Both the position numbers and the translations under genes were made by a program. Positions 21,652 through 31,871 of a stretch of 31,871 nucleotides of DNA are shown here, piece by piece. Origin of the DNA: Multifurca ochricompacta (taxonomy: Eukaryota; Basidiomycota; Agaricomycetes; Russulales; Russulaceae); contig WTXG01000356.1 in assembly GCA_022496185.1 (NCBI GenBank), forward strand, positions 1 to 31,871, read 5' to 3'. A model generated the notes under the pieces. That model searched no databases and had not been told where the DNA came from. It saw only the letters and a program-made list of their open reading frames with translations. The stretch's first letter is position 1. Every line of letters starts with the position of its first letter.

Positions 21652-21902
21652 ATTATTTGTAACGTAATACAGCCCGTTTGTAAGTAACCAACACAGCGCG
21701 CGCTGCTGCAGTTCGGCAACAGCCGGGAGGACAACAATGCCGCGAGCACCTTTCTTTATACATTATACACTTACTCATACTCTCACAACAGGTCCACTTG
21801 CTTTTGTGCCCCCGTTACTCAATCTTAGATCGGAATTGATGCATCACCGAATGCCGAGGCATGTGCTCATGTACTGAGCATCCACAAACTTTCAAGAGTA
21901 AT

Positions 21903-21916
21903 TCTCAATTTTGAGA
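21903..21916. promoter_or_regulatory. 14-bp palindrome TCTCAATTTTGAGA
   Basis: A perfect palindrome. A degenerate counterpart (TTTTCAAATTTTTGAG) sits in the duplicated promoter of MFS-B near 25121-25136, which hints at a retained site. Confidence 0.3.
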
Positions 21917-22430
21917 GTGTGGAGAGTTTGACCTTGACCTTCTCTCCTCAACCAAAAGTCACACTCTTGAGTTAGCGTTAGCCCTTCCTTCGCCTATCAC
22001 CGCTGTTGCGGGTACGACATTGACATTGATATATAATAGATTGTGTGATTGCATTAACCCGATCTAGATCAGTAAAGGCGATCCTTCAGCGCCTGGCGTG
22101 ACTAATCTTTCATCCTAGTCACAGGCGTGCAAAAACGTTAAGCCAGCTATCAACAGGAATAATTCAGCTGTCTCCTGTCCCCCTTATCCGTATCTATACT
22201 CATGGGGGAGTTCAAGGCCGAGACCCGGAAACCTCTGCACGGAATGTTACACGCCGCTGACGGTCCGTTCCTGACTTCACAACTTCAAGTCAAACCACGA
22301 ATACATTCTTTGAATGAATGAAGTCCTTCATGCTTCAGATACTGTACAGCCTGTGAAAAGTAAGGAATGCATGCCGCTCAGCTGCAGCAATAATTTCTCT
22401 TGTCATTCTCACTGCCCCTCACCTATCATC

Positions 22431-24238
22431 ATGTCGGCCTCAACGCGCACTATACAGGATGATGAGAGAACAGCTTTTCTTCAACAAGATGTCACACCAC
22501 TACCCAGGGCTCAGCTATCTGCCTTATCACTACTGCTTCTTGCTGAGAACGTGATGTCTCTGTCCATATTTTCCTACATTAATGAGGTACGCGTTGCTGA
22601 TATCGTTCTACCAACACAGCGTGATGATCGGAAACGCGACCTCTCCCTCTTAGCTTGTAACTAAGCTTCCAATCACCGGCGGGGACGAAAGGAAAGTTGG
22701 ATACTACGCTGGTATCATCGTACGTGACTATTTCGGAGATATGACATGGCTTGCAAATTATGCGTGCATCAGATATCACTCTATTTTGCCGGCGAGGCCA
22801 CCACTATACTACAATGGAGCCGTCTTTCAGACTCTATAGGTCGCAAGCCTGTTCTTCTTAGTGGTATCCTGGGCATGGTAATAGCGACGATTTTCTTTGG
22901 CTTGTCCAAAACCTTCTGGGCACTAGCGGCAAGGTAATTTGTCTTATTCGGATGGCAACCGATTGTTGTTTTTTTAAACTTTGTGACAGCCGATTTCTTG
23001 CTGGAGCGCTTAAGGGCAACAACGGCGTTGCGGATAGTATGTTGGCCGAGCTTACGGACGAGTCGAACATTGCCCAAGGCATTTCGCTTATGTCTCTTGC
23101 TTGGCCTGTTGGTATTGCCATAGGGTGCGTGGTCCCCCCTACGCTACCATTCGACTTCTTAACACTCATATAGCCCATCAATCGGTGGTCTACTTTCGCG
23201 TCCACATGACCATTGGCCTCAACAGTTTAGTGGCACCTTCTGGATACAGTACCCGTATTTTCTTCCCTGTGCTGTTACAAGTGCATACGCCGCTCTCTCC
23301 CTCCTCATTGCATCCATCTTTTTGAAAGAGGTAAGTCAAAAATCATACTCCTACAACCCTGGTCCACTTTCCAGTGTATACAGACGCTACACAGAAACAA
23401 GAGCGCACGAAACACGGGATCACATATCGGTGGCTCAAACCTGAGTTATACAGGTGACAGAGAGAGCGGTATCGAGGGTGTCAGTGGCGTGAGTGTACCC
23501 CGAGAGGGGGATGAGCAGGAAAGGGAATCTCTCCGGTCGCTCTTCACGAGGCCGGTAATACTCAGCATCTCCGTTTCCGCGGTCTTCGTGTTTCTTGAAA
23601 TCTCGCAGGAATCGCTGTTGCCGTTGGCATACACAACGCCGATTAGATACGGAGGACTAGGTCTGGACGCCGGGCAGATGGGGATGTGCCTAGGCGTGTT
23701 TGGGATTCTGAATGGCCCAATTCAGTTTTGGATGTTCCCTCGTTTAGTCAAGTTGATGGGACTCCGTGGCCTACTGCTGGCCTCTATATCCTGCTTCGTC
23801 CCGGTGTTCCTCCTGTTCCCCATCATCGGCAGGTACGCGCGACATGCTAGTAACGAAGATCCCATGCTATGGTCCTTTGTACTTCTCCACATGTTGATGG
23901 TGGGCGGCGTCGACATGGCATACGGTGCGACTTGTACTTTTTTGTTTTTGCTTTTTTGTGACTTGTGGGTCTTAGGCTCCATATTCATCTACACTTCCTC
24001 GGCAGCGCCGAGAAAGAATATGCTTGGGGCAACGAACGGCCTCGCTCAGACGATCGTGTCAGTGCAGCGGTCAGTTGGGCCAGCGATCGCAAGCTCACTT
24101 TTTGCGTTTTCTTTGGAAAATGAGATAATGGAAGGGTACGGCGTGTTTTATGGGCTTACGTTGTGCACATTCGCAGCGATCTGGCTCGCGTCGCAACTTC
24201 CACGTGAGGCATGGAAATCCCAGGAAGATTTAGAATAA
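22431..24238 (+). CDS. MFS-A: DHA1/ZIFL1-like MFS transporter (492 aa)
   Basis: Predicted 12-helix membrane carrier of the fungal multidrug/zinc-induced-facilitator-like MFS group. Seven exons: 22431-22586, 22654-22719, 22773-22933, 22990-23124, 23174-23330, 23384-23924, 23976-24238. They sum to 1479 nt with all phases kept. Exon 6 could also start at 23375, adding three residues in frame. Motif A reads RLSDSIGRK (91-99) between helices 2 and 3. A hydrophilic middle loop begins exon 6 (TLHRNKSARNTGSH), then six more helices. It shares exon structure exactly with MFS-B, 1.8 kb downstream. Intron 6 is 51 nt, has no stop in frame, and would add 17 mostly hydrophobic residues if kept. The substrate is unknown. 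Confidence 0.9.
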
Positions 24239-24274
24239 AATAAACGTCATCAAATGTTGTACTGTATAAACTAG

Positions 24275-24851
24275 TGTACGGATCCGATCCGCAGTGAGTG
24301 CGAGGCAAAGTTTTCCCTGAATGGTGAGAGAGGTAAAGAAGAGAGGGAGAGCGCGCAGAAGGAGTCCCAAGGATAACTAGACTTCGAAGGAGGGTGCGTC
24401 GTGCTTTGAACTGATGCGAATCTACTGCTTTGCTGGTTCCGTTTGACCTTGCGCTCGATGTCGTCAAGAATTTCTTTAGCACTTAAAAGAAAGATAAAGA
24501 AAGGGGAGAAATGCCGATTGATTTCTGCTTCTGTTGGCTCACTGGCTGGTCTACTACAAGCATTGTATGTACCTTTATATACTTGCAGAGAGACCTAGTT
24601 ATGAAGCAGAAAGAGGATGAATTGGGATTGAAAGGAGACAAGTGAGATGATGCTAGGCAATAAAGGCGGAGATGATGTAGACGGAGAGGTGAAAACCTGG
24701 CAATTAAAGACGGTGAAGTTTAAGGAATGAACGGGAATGCGGCCCGGAATGCAAATGTACTAAAGAACTAGATCATAAGTGCTCTAATTCAGGGTTTGTA
24801 GGAGAGGCGATAGCTGGAGGTTTCATGCTCAATGCCTGAGCCATCCTTACG
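24275..24851 (+). repeat. Dispersed repeat copy 3 (candidate solo LTR)
   Basis: The copy closest to copy 1: it starts TGTACGGATCCGATCC, 36 bp after the MFS-A stop, has the TTTATATACTTGCAGAG core near 24575, and ends CCTTACG. At the place where copy 1 carries the poly(A) insertion, this copy reads straight through, so it serves as the empty-site reference. It lies between the two tandem MFS genes. Confidence 0.62.
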
Positions 24852-26029
24852 CCATGCTGATGCTGTGCACACCAAGGGGCTTCGCAGGCAGAAAATGATG
24901 GATTCGCGCCCATTCATTCTCAGATCGTCAATGTGGGTCATTTGAGAGACGGCGGGAGGCCTAAAATTGAACATACGCGTAACACAGTACAGTGCTGCAG
25001 AGCGCAGCGTCACTTCAGGAGAGAAAAAAAGACGGTACTAAATATCCGATCGCTCACGGAGCCATCTGGTCACTTGAATGCCGAAGCGTGTTGAGGGATT
25101 CTGGAGAAGCAGTACTTGCATTTTCAAATTTTTGAGTTATGACTTGACTTGCACTAGAAAGCTTTGACCTTCTCTGCCCCTTCCTTCACGTATCACCGCA
25201 GATCCATTACCATTGACATTGGAACGGAACACTGATATTATTATAATTATAATTAAATAATAGATTGCGTCATCCATCTTAATCCCCGATCAATGTGGAT
25301 CAGGAGAGGTGATGGGCGATCCTTCCGCGCCCTGACTAGTTCTCCAGTCTAGGTATTCTAGCAAGTCCAAGTTCACGCACGCACACGCACGCACAACGGG
25401 GGAGTCCAAGGCCGGCAGAGGCAGAGACCGAAACCGAGACTGAGACCGCGGGACCAAGAGAATATCGTGGGAATACCATTCTCTCCGTGGTCCCTATGAC
25501 GTCATAACTCCCAACTTCAAAAAAGCCCATCATGAGTCCGACTCCGACATAGTGCAAGCTTTTTGTTCACCATCAGTTTCAGTTGCGATAATTTCAGGTC
25601 TTTGTTCTTCTTATATCCAGTCCTCCCGGGTGGCAGAAGCAAGCGATTAGGGCGAAGTTGCATGACATGACTTCATTCTAAAGGTGCTAATCAAGAATGG
25701 AAGTCGCCACTACATTGTACTACGGAGCAAACACGGAGGCGACGTTTCATCACTGGCTGTTTTGTGAGCAAATTCCAATTCGTGTGGTGGTACTAGCTAA
25801 TTTTGCATGCGGCCTCAAATGCTCGTCTCCAGATCATAGTGGTTTTATTAAAGTGCAACCGTTGTTCTGCGAGCCACACTTGACTATCTATAGTGGAAAA
25901 CATCGGAATTCGGGTGACATCTCTCAAAAAGAAGAATGGTTTCAAGTCCCAAGTGTAGACAAGGTGTCCATCGCGGCACTTTTCTCCCCCCCCCCCCCTT
26001 GTCCTTCTCGCTTCTCTATACCTGTCGCC
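24852..26029. promoter_or_regulatory. Region upstream of MFS-B
   Basis: From about 25075 it is related to the region ahead of MFS-A, with an AT-rich TATTATAATTATAATTAAAT stretch near 25237 and a CACGCACGCACA-type run near 25375. Relative to MFS-A, about 370 bp of extra sequence lies between the shared CAACTTC block (25509) and the start codon. This extra part is open in frame with the MFS-B ATG for 111 codons from 25697. A C run lies at about 25986-25998. Confidence 0.45.
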
Positions 26030-27947
26030 ATGTCGGGCTCATTCTGTATCGAGCAGGATGATGAGAGGACTCCTCTCCTTCAACAACATCAACAGAATGT
26101 CAAACCCCCAAAACCCACTCCTTTGCCTAAATCTCAGATGTTTGCTCTGATGCTACTGCTTATCTCTGAGCCTATGATATCTATGTCCATTTTGCCCTAC
26201 ATTAGTGAGGTACGCGTTGTTGATATGATATCGTTTTATGATGACCCTGTACTCACGACCCTTCTCTCTCTTAGCTTGTCAGTGAACTTCCAATCACTGG
26301 CGGGGACAAAAGGAAAGTTGGATACTACGCTGGTATCATCGTAAGTGACTGGTATGGAGAGGTATTATGATGCCAATCATGCATCATCCGTCAGATATCA
26401 CTCTATTTCGCCGGCGAGGCCACCACTATACTACAATGGAGCCGTTTTTCAGACTCTATAGGTCGCAAGCCTATTCTTCTTAGTGGTGTCATGGGCATGG
26501 TAATAGCGACAATCTTTTTTGGCTTTTCCAGAACGTTCTGGGCACTAGCGGCAAGGTAATTTGTCTTATTCGGATGGCAACCGAATTGTTGTTTTTTTTT
26601 TAACTTCGTGACAGCCGATTTCTTGCAGGCGCGCTTAATGGAAACGTCGGCGTCATGAAGTGCATGCTTGCAGAGCTTACGGATGAGTCGAACATTGCTG
26701 TGGCCTTTTCGCTTACTCCCTTGACCTGGTCTGTTGGTAATACCATAGGGTGCGTTGGTTCCCTTTTATGCCATCATTCGGACTTTTTAACACCCAATAT
26801 AGCCCATCAATTGGTGGTCTACTCTCACGCCCACATGACCATTGGCCTCAACAGTTTAGTGGCACCTTCTGGATACAGTACCCGTATTTTCTTCCCTGTG
26901 CTGTTACAAGTGCATACGCCGCTCTCTCCTTCCTTATTGCATCTATCGTTTTGAAAGAGGTACGCCCCAAAAATCATCCTCTTACTATTCCCTGGTCCAC
27001 AATCTAGTGTATACAGACGCTACAGAAACACAAGAAATCACGAAAAAACACGGGATCACATATTGGTAACTCGGACTTAGGTTACACAGTTAACACGGAG
27101 AGCGGCGGTATCGAAGGTTTGAATGGGGCGAGTGTATCCCGAGAAGGGGATGAGCAGGAAAGGGCACCTCTCCGGTCGCTCTTCACGAGGCCGGTAATGC
27201 TCAGCATTGGCGTTTATGCGGTCTTCGCGCTTCTTGAAATCTCACTGGGATCGTTATTGCCGTTGGCATACACGACGCCGATCAGATACGGCGGACTAGG
27301 TCTGGACGCCGGGCAGATGGGGATGTGCCTAGGCGTGTTTGGGATTCTGAATGGCCTAATTCAGTTCTGGATGTTCCCCCGTTTGGTCAGGTGGATTGGA
27401 TTGCGTGGCTCACTGTTGGCCTCTATATCCTGCCTCTTCCCGGCATTTCTCCTCTTCCCCATCATTGGCAGGCAGGCGCGATATGCGGGTAACGAAGATC
27501 CCATGTTATGGATCTTCGTACTCCTTCACATGTTGACAATGGTCGGCGTCGACATGGCATATGGTACGAGTTGTACTTTTCTTTTGGTTTTATTTTTTTT
27601 TTCGTGACTTAATCGCCCCCGTCCCCCTCCCCCCCCATCCTGTTCTTTCATTTCAATTCTCGCTGCGGGTCATAGGTTCCATATGTATCTATACTTCCTC
27701 TGCAGCACCGAGAAAGAACATGCTTGGGGCAACGAACGGCCTCGCCCAGACGATCGTGTCAGTGCAACGGTCGGTTGGTCCGGCGATCGCGAGTTCGCTT
27801 TTTGCGTTTTCTTTGGAAAATGAGATAATGGGAGGGTACGGCGTGTTTTATGGGCTTACGTTATGTACATTCGTGGTGATCTGGTTCTCTTCACAACTCC
27901 CACGTGAGGCATGGAAATACCAGGAAGAAGATTCTTCAGCAGGGTAG
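25075..27947 (+). repeat. Segmental duplication unit 2 (promoter plus MFS gene)
   Basis: Corresponds to unit 1 at about 21850-24238. Similarity covers part of the promoter and all seven exons and introns. Exons are much closer than introns, and a 99-bp block (26831-26929 against 23202-23300) is identical. Repeat copy 3 sits between the units. Confidence 0.8.
26030..27947 (+). CDS. MFS-B: DHA1/ZIFL1-like MFS transporter, tandem paralog (505 aa)
   Basis: Tandem duplicate of MFS-A and the same predicted class of membrane carrier. Seven exons: 26030-26209, 26275-26340, 26395-26555, 26615-26749, 26803-26959, 27017-27563, 27676-27947. They sum to 1518 nt with conserved phases. Four internal exons (2 to 5) are the same length as in MFS-A. 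Motif A RLSDSIGRK is at 99-107. The N-terminus (MSGSFCIEQDDERTPLLQQ) and central loop differ most from MFS-A; helices are strongly conserved. Intron 6 is 112 nt, twice that of MFS-A, and filled with T and C runs. I place the start at 26030 because it aligns with MFS-A, but the frame stays open upstream to 25697. The two copies may differ in substrate or expression; the sequence does not say. Confidence 0.9.
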
Positions 27948-28980
27948 GAAGGAGAGAAATGGAATCGAATTTTTTTTTATTTTTTTTTGGGTAGCGTATT
28001 TTTTACAAACTTACTAATTTAGAGCGATAAGGATTAAGATTTTTTTTTTATTTAGATTATAAATGCCCTTGTGCCGCTTTTATTATCTAAAGACCCTCTT
28101 AGATTTTAATGATTTGGCAACGTGGTTTTAAAAAAACCTTTTAACCTTCAGCCTTTTATCAATCGATCATACTATACCATACCCATACCATATACACATA
28201 CAATTTACATCCCTAAACATACCTCTCTCTCTCCCTCCCCCTTATGCACTCCGTAGATCGAGATTGAAATTGTGGCAAGAGGCGACACGATAGATTGAGT
28301 GATAAGCGGAGGAGGAGAAGGGGGAGGGGGAGGGGGGGGGGGGGAGTCAGAGGTGTCCAAAAAATAAAAAAATAAAAAAAAACAAATTCTTCTTTTTATT
28401 TTTTTTTTTTAATTTTTTATAAAGGGTCCGAAAAAAAAAAGAAGCCAATTGATGCATGCGTATGCGTGAATCTGGAAAGGAGGGGAGGGGAGGGGGGGGG
28501 GAGGGGAAGGCGTGAAGGCGTGTAATAAAAAAGGGTTACCATATCCTGAAGGTAGGGAAGCAAAAGCAAAGGATATATATATATATTGATATGTTTTTAT
28601 TTATGATTAGATTGGTTAAATTTCTTTTTCATCAAAAACACCGGTGTAGTGTGTTATGTCACACAACAAATTAAATAAATAAATAAATAAATGAAAAAAA
28701 AAGAATTATGCTAATCACACACAAAAATGATGGTAGTAATAAAAAAAAAAGTGAGAGAAGAGGAGATTTGGATTTGATATATATAAAAAAAAAAAAAAAA
28801 AGAGGTAAGTAATACGCTCGTTTAATCCAGCTGGGTTTGTTGGCTTCCCCTCCCCCTCTTCCACACACACAATCGAATAGAGGAAACATATCACCATACT
28901 ATCACTCCACCCATACTTCCCCTTCCCTTCCCTTCCCTTCCCATACCCCTCATTCAATCCCCCAACTACTACTAACTTAC
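27948..28980. other. AT-rich, homopolymer-rich spacer between convergent genes
   Basis: About 1 kb between the 3' ends of MFS-B (+) and OXR1-like (-). It has many A and T runs, G tracts around 28323-28345 and 28480-28502, an AAATAAATAAAT run near 28675-28692 and CCCTTCCCTT units near 28920-28940. Open frames here are simple-sequence artefacts. It should hold both 3' UTRs. Confidence 0.6.
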
Positions 28981-31593
28981 TTACGAACTTACACCCCAAA
29001 CCTCCAAACCGACACATTCGAACCTGACCGTACCAATCCCACCACCACCACCAACCTTACTCTGACTCTGACTTTGGGAAAAAGCACAGAGTGGTTCATT
29101 ATTGAACGTTAGACAACGCGCGGATGAACCTTCATATAAAGTTTCGTCGAGATACAATCCATAATGCCCGTCCCTAGATAATAATAATAAATAATAATAA
29201 GTCAGTATAACAAAGGAGTTTTTTTTTTTTGTTTTGTGTGTGTGTGTGATAACTCACCCGCCACCAAAGGAGATCGATTCGGGTTCACATAGAGCGACAT
29301 AATCGTTCTTTCCAGTCCACTTGAAAACTTTAACCCCATCTTCATGAACTTTCCATAAAAACCTTTAAAAGAAAAAAAATTTCACACACAAAAAAGTCAG
29401 TCTACCACAAACACGGGCCGCGTGAGCAACCTCCTCCCCCCCCCCCTCTTCCTCTCCCCACGAAAAAAAGACTCACGATTCACCCGAGCCAGTATATGAT
29501 CCATGTCCTTCTCGTATACCATCAGCTATCCAAGCTCCGAACCTTGTCTCCTCCGCATCACATACGACCAGTAAAGCGCCACTGGAATGAGAGGGGGTAG
29601 CGGAAGTAGTAGTAGTAGTAGTAGCAGTAGAAGAAGAAGAAGTAGCAGCAGAACAACGTGCATAAAGCGTCTGTAATGAGATTCCATGTTGATCCAGACT
29701 GAATAGGAGAGTCCAAGAGCGAGGGAGACGGGCACGAGCGGGGAGATGAGATCGTAACTGTGTTCGGCACGTGTACGTTGAAGGGTGTGGGGGGGGGGAG
29801 AGAGAGAGAGAAAGAAGCACGAAAGAAGGAAAGGGAAAAAAAAAAGATGGTTCGTGGTTCGTTGATTCATTTGTCAGTTGGAGGGGAAAAAAAAACGTGT
29901 GTTGTGAAGACGTACGGTGTTAGCAAGCGCGGTTTCCAGCACCACGCGTGTACTCTCCTTACGACCAAGTAATTGCACGGCACGTCGATCGTCCAATGCA
30001 CCACCACCACCACCACCATCATCACCTGTGACTTCAAAACCTTTCTTGTTCCACTTGCGATCGCCATCGAACCCTGGCGCTCCACTCGCCGGCACGAATG
30101 GCGTAGCAGCAAACGGTGAACCATGAGTGATATCAGTGACAGAACGTTTTGGAATGGATGAGTGTGGTGGTATTCCTGGCGCTGTTGTTGGCGCCTGTGA
30201 TAATGGTAATGGGGGACCGCGATAAGTGAGGAAGGAAGTCACCCAACGGGAAGGTAAAGAACTGAGCCTGACCAGGAACCCCCTCCTACCAACCCCAAGC
30301 CTGCTCCTGCTGAGCCTGAGCCTGAGCCTGAACCTGAACCCAAACCCGAACCTGAGCCAGACCTGGACATGAACGTAGAATCGATTCCGTACGTGTCAAT
30401 ACGGGCGGAGATGGTCTCGAAGGCGGTGAACTCGGTGGGAGGGAAGGTGATCGAGTGATCGGTGATGGAGGATGCACACCGGGTCGACGACGAGTAGAAG
30501 TAGAAGTGGAAGAAGGGGCGATGATGATGGAATCTGACTCTGCACGATCTCGAGTAGTTTTTGCGAGATGATGTTGATGATGACGGGTGACAAGAGGGAT
30601 AGCGGAGACGGCAAAAGTGTTATCCGATACGGCTTCGCTGAGAGCTTCCATTAATGGTTCGACGGTGACGTTGGTCACGTCCGCGTCCACGTCCACTCCC
30701 ATTCCCACTCTCATGCCCACGTTCATCTCGACTGGTGGTGGTTCGTCAGATAATTCACCACCAAGTATGCCATCATCACTATTATCGCCATTGATGATAA
30801 CTTTTGTACAGTAAAATCCGTCCTCGTCGTCAGTTTCCGGCCTCCGGCGGTGGCTGTGGCTGTGGTGCTTGCCGAGGCTGCGGAGTCGTGGCACCCCGAC
30901 TGGATGGCGGAGCAGGTCGCGAGGAGGAGGAAGGTGAGGATGATGGGTGCTGTTGCTCGCGCTGTGCCAAATACATAGGGTCATCTTCATGTTCCAATAA
31001 TTCCGCTAAAAATCCCTTTCGATTGCGTGCCGTTGCCGCTCGCGCCTCTGCGAAAAAAAACTGTGCGCTGGCGCCACTCAAACTTAACCGACGCCATGAC
31101 GGAAGGTCCGGGTTTGAGGGACTCGTTTCAGTGGATGATGATGATATTGATGTTGATGATGATGATGATAAATGATGATGTATGGTACTGGTACTGGTGC
31201 TGGTGCTGGTGCTGTTGCTGGTTGGGTTAGGGGATCCTCAAAAGCGGGTACGGATACGAAATCGCCAAAGTCAGAATCAGTCGAGCTAGCGGTACTGATC
31301 GAGTGTAAACGGGAATGAGCGTGTTCCGAAGAAGAAGAAGAAGAAGAAGGGGGAGGAGAGAATAAGGAAGTCGAAGTCGAAGTAACAGGAAGTGAAAGGG
31401 AAGGGGAAAGGGAAGGGGAAGGGGAAGATCCTAACGGAAGGGGTAAGTCTGGTGGTGGGGCAAAGAGCGTCGCGAAGAGGTCATCGACGTCTGGTTTAGC
31501 CGAAGGAGATATGGGCGCCCCGTTGCCTGCAGGTACGGATATGGGTACGGGTACGAGGGGTGGAATGGAATCAAGTGGTGGTGGTGAAGGCAT
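28981..31593 (-). CDS. OXR1: OXR1-like TLDc-domain protein (oxidation resistance)
   Basis: TLDc proteins of the Oxr1 family protect eukaryotic cells from oxidative damage and bind the V-ATPase in yeast. The 3' exons are clear: one ending at 29916, then 29757-29477, 29362-29258 and 29173-28981, phases consistent. They give the TLDc core: LLGRKESTR, HLPARARLPRSWTLLFSLDQ, FGAWIADGI, YTGSGESFLWKV, WTGKNDYVALCE, SISFGGGDGHYGLYLD, and the closing FECVGLEVWGVSS. The N-terminal half starts at ATG 31593 and has DVDDLFATLF, STDSDFGDFVSV, NRKGFLAELLEHEDDPMY and SSLPSRW, typical of fungal members. Between these lie Ser/Pro-rich and dinucleotide- or trinucleotide-repeat stretches where the frame changes near 31140-31215, 30830-30880 and 30250-30420. 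I could not place all introns there, so the exact 5' gene model is open. Confidence 0.85.
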
Positions 31594-31871
31594 CCCCGAT
31601 TGTCGATTGTTCGGAACTAATGGTGATCAAGCAAAGCAAGGGACGTGTGTGTGGGATGTGGGGGGGGGGGGTGCGTGTTGAGTGAGATGTGATATGGATG
31701 TATGTGTGTATGTGTGTGTGGGTGTGGGTTGTTGGTTGGTGGACTTGTTGTGCGTTAGGTGAGGAGATCGGAACCATCAATCATCATTCATCGGTAAAGG
31801 ACAACTGAAAGCACGCAAGCAACGCACATTTTGACAAATTTCTCACACGTAGAAGAATACTAAGGTGTTTC
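31594..31871. promoter_or_regulatory. Upstream flank of the OXR1-like gene
   Basis: The last 278 bp. It contains a G run (31660-31670) and alternating GT-rich repeats (31695-31730) and should hold the promoter of the minus-strand gene. The window ends here. Confidence 0.4.

Larger units (their letters stand above)
21268..22430. promoter_or_regulatory. Divergent promoter region, DHA1 and MFS-A
   Basis: A 1163-bp gap between divergent transporter genes. It has a 10-bp perfect inverted repeat (21628-21651) and a 14-bp palindrome (21903-21916). From about 21850 on, the sequence is related to the region ahead of MFS-B (about 25075 onward): shared blocks include the TGACATTGA, AATAGATTG and GGCGATCCTTC stretches and a GGGGGAGT(T/C)CAAGGCCG block. 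The regulatory region was therefore duplicated with the gene. Confidence 0.5.

Noticed and set aside
28320..28345. G-rich tracts as a regulatory or structured RNA element
   Set aside because: They lie in a 1-kb spacer full of homopolymers of all kinds; no paired or conserved structure could be seen.
29473..29870. Alternative overlapping frames rich in Leu/Ser on the minus strand
   Set aside because: They are shadows of the TLDc exon and of its trinucleotide repeats; only one frame gives the TLDc motifs.
1..31871. CRISPR arrays, bacterial operons or prophage
   Set aside because: The window is clearly eukaryotic: spliceosomal introns in every confident protein gene and no spaced identical repeats.
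1..31871. tRNA genes
   Set aside because: I scanned for GGTTCGANTCC-type B boxes with a matching upstream A box and acceptor stem and saw none that held; a covariance search would be needed to be sure.

Overview
The window reads as a stretch of accessory nuclear DNA from a filamentous basidiomycete, most likely an agaricomycete. The signs are short GT..AG introns of roughly 45-60 nt in almost every gene, roughly balanced base composition, a dispersed 5S rRNA gene, and a STAND/NLR family of the type common in Agaricomycetes. The species cannot be named from this sequence.

Region 1 (about 1-18.8 kb) is an NLR-like cluster. Five related loci encode or once encoded an N-terminal Goodbye-like domain, a NACHT NTPase, a winged-helix segment and C-terminal ankyrin repeats. 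Only one is complete: 13869-17356 (+), nine exons, with exon lengths that sum to an uninterrupted 1018-aa protein. The head-to-head pair 1247-4702 (-) and 5556-8984 (+) is broken by single-base frameshifts. 9398-10895 (+) and 18421-18830 (+) are relics. The cluster is littered with mobile DNA: three copies of a 0.56-0.61 kb repeat that looks like a solo LTR, a poly(A) retrotransposon fragment nested in copy 1 with a 17-bp target duplication, and a 580-bp non-autonomous hAT-like element with an 8-bp target duplication. A 5S rRNA gene lies about 400 bp upstream of the intact NLR.

Region 2 (about 19.2-27.9 kb) holds three major facilitator transporters. An 8-exon DHA1-type drug/polyamine antiporter (-) is divergent from a tandem pair of 7-exon MFS genes (+). 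The pair have identical exon architecture (492 and 505 aa) and come from a segmental duplication that included the promoter; a 99-bp block of exon 5 is identical between them.

Region 3 (about 28-31.9 kb) is AT-rich and homopolymer-rich spacer followed by a minus-strand TLDc-domain gene of the OXR1 family. Its C-terminal TLDc exons are clear. Its 5' half is low-complexity and two exon junctions could not be settled.

The genes do not form one pathway. The NLRs are expected intracellular non-self or damage sensors, the MFS proteins are expected efflux or uptake carriers, and OXR1 is a general oxidative-stress protein at the edge. The main biological content is birth-and-death evolution of a fungal NLR family in a transposon-rich neighbourhood, beside a transporter duplication with signs of gene conversion. 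I found no wholly new system that I can defend.
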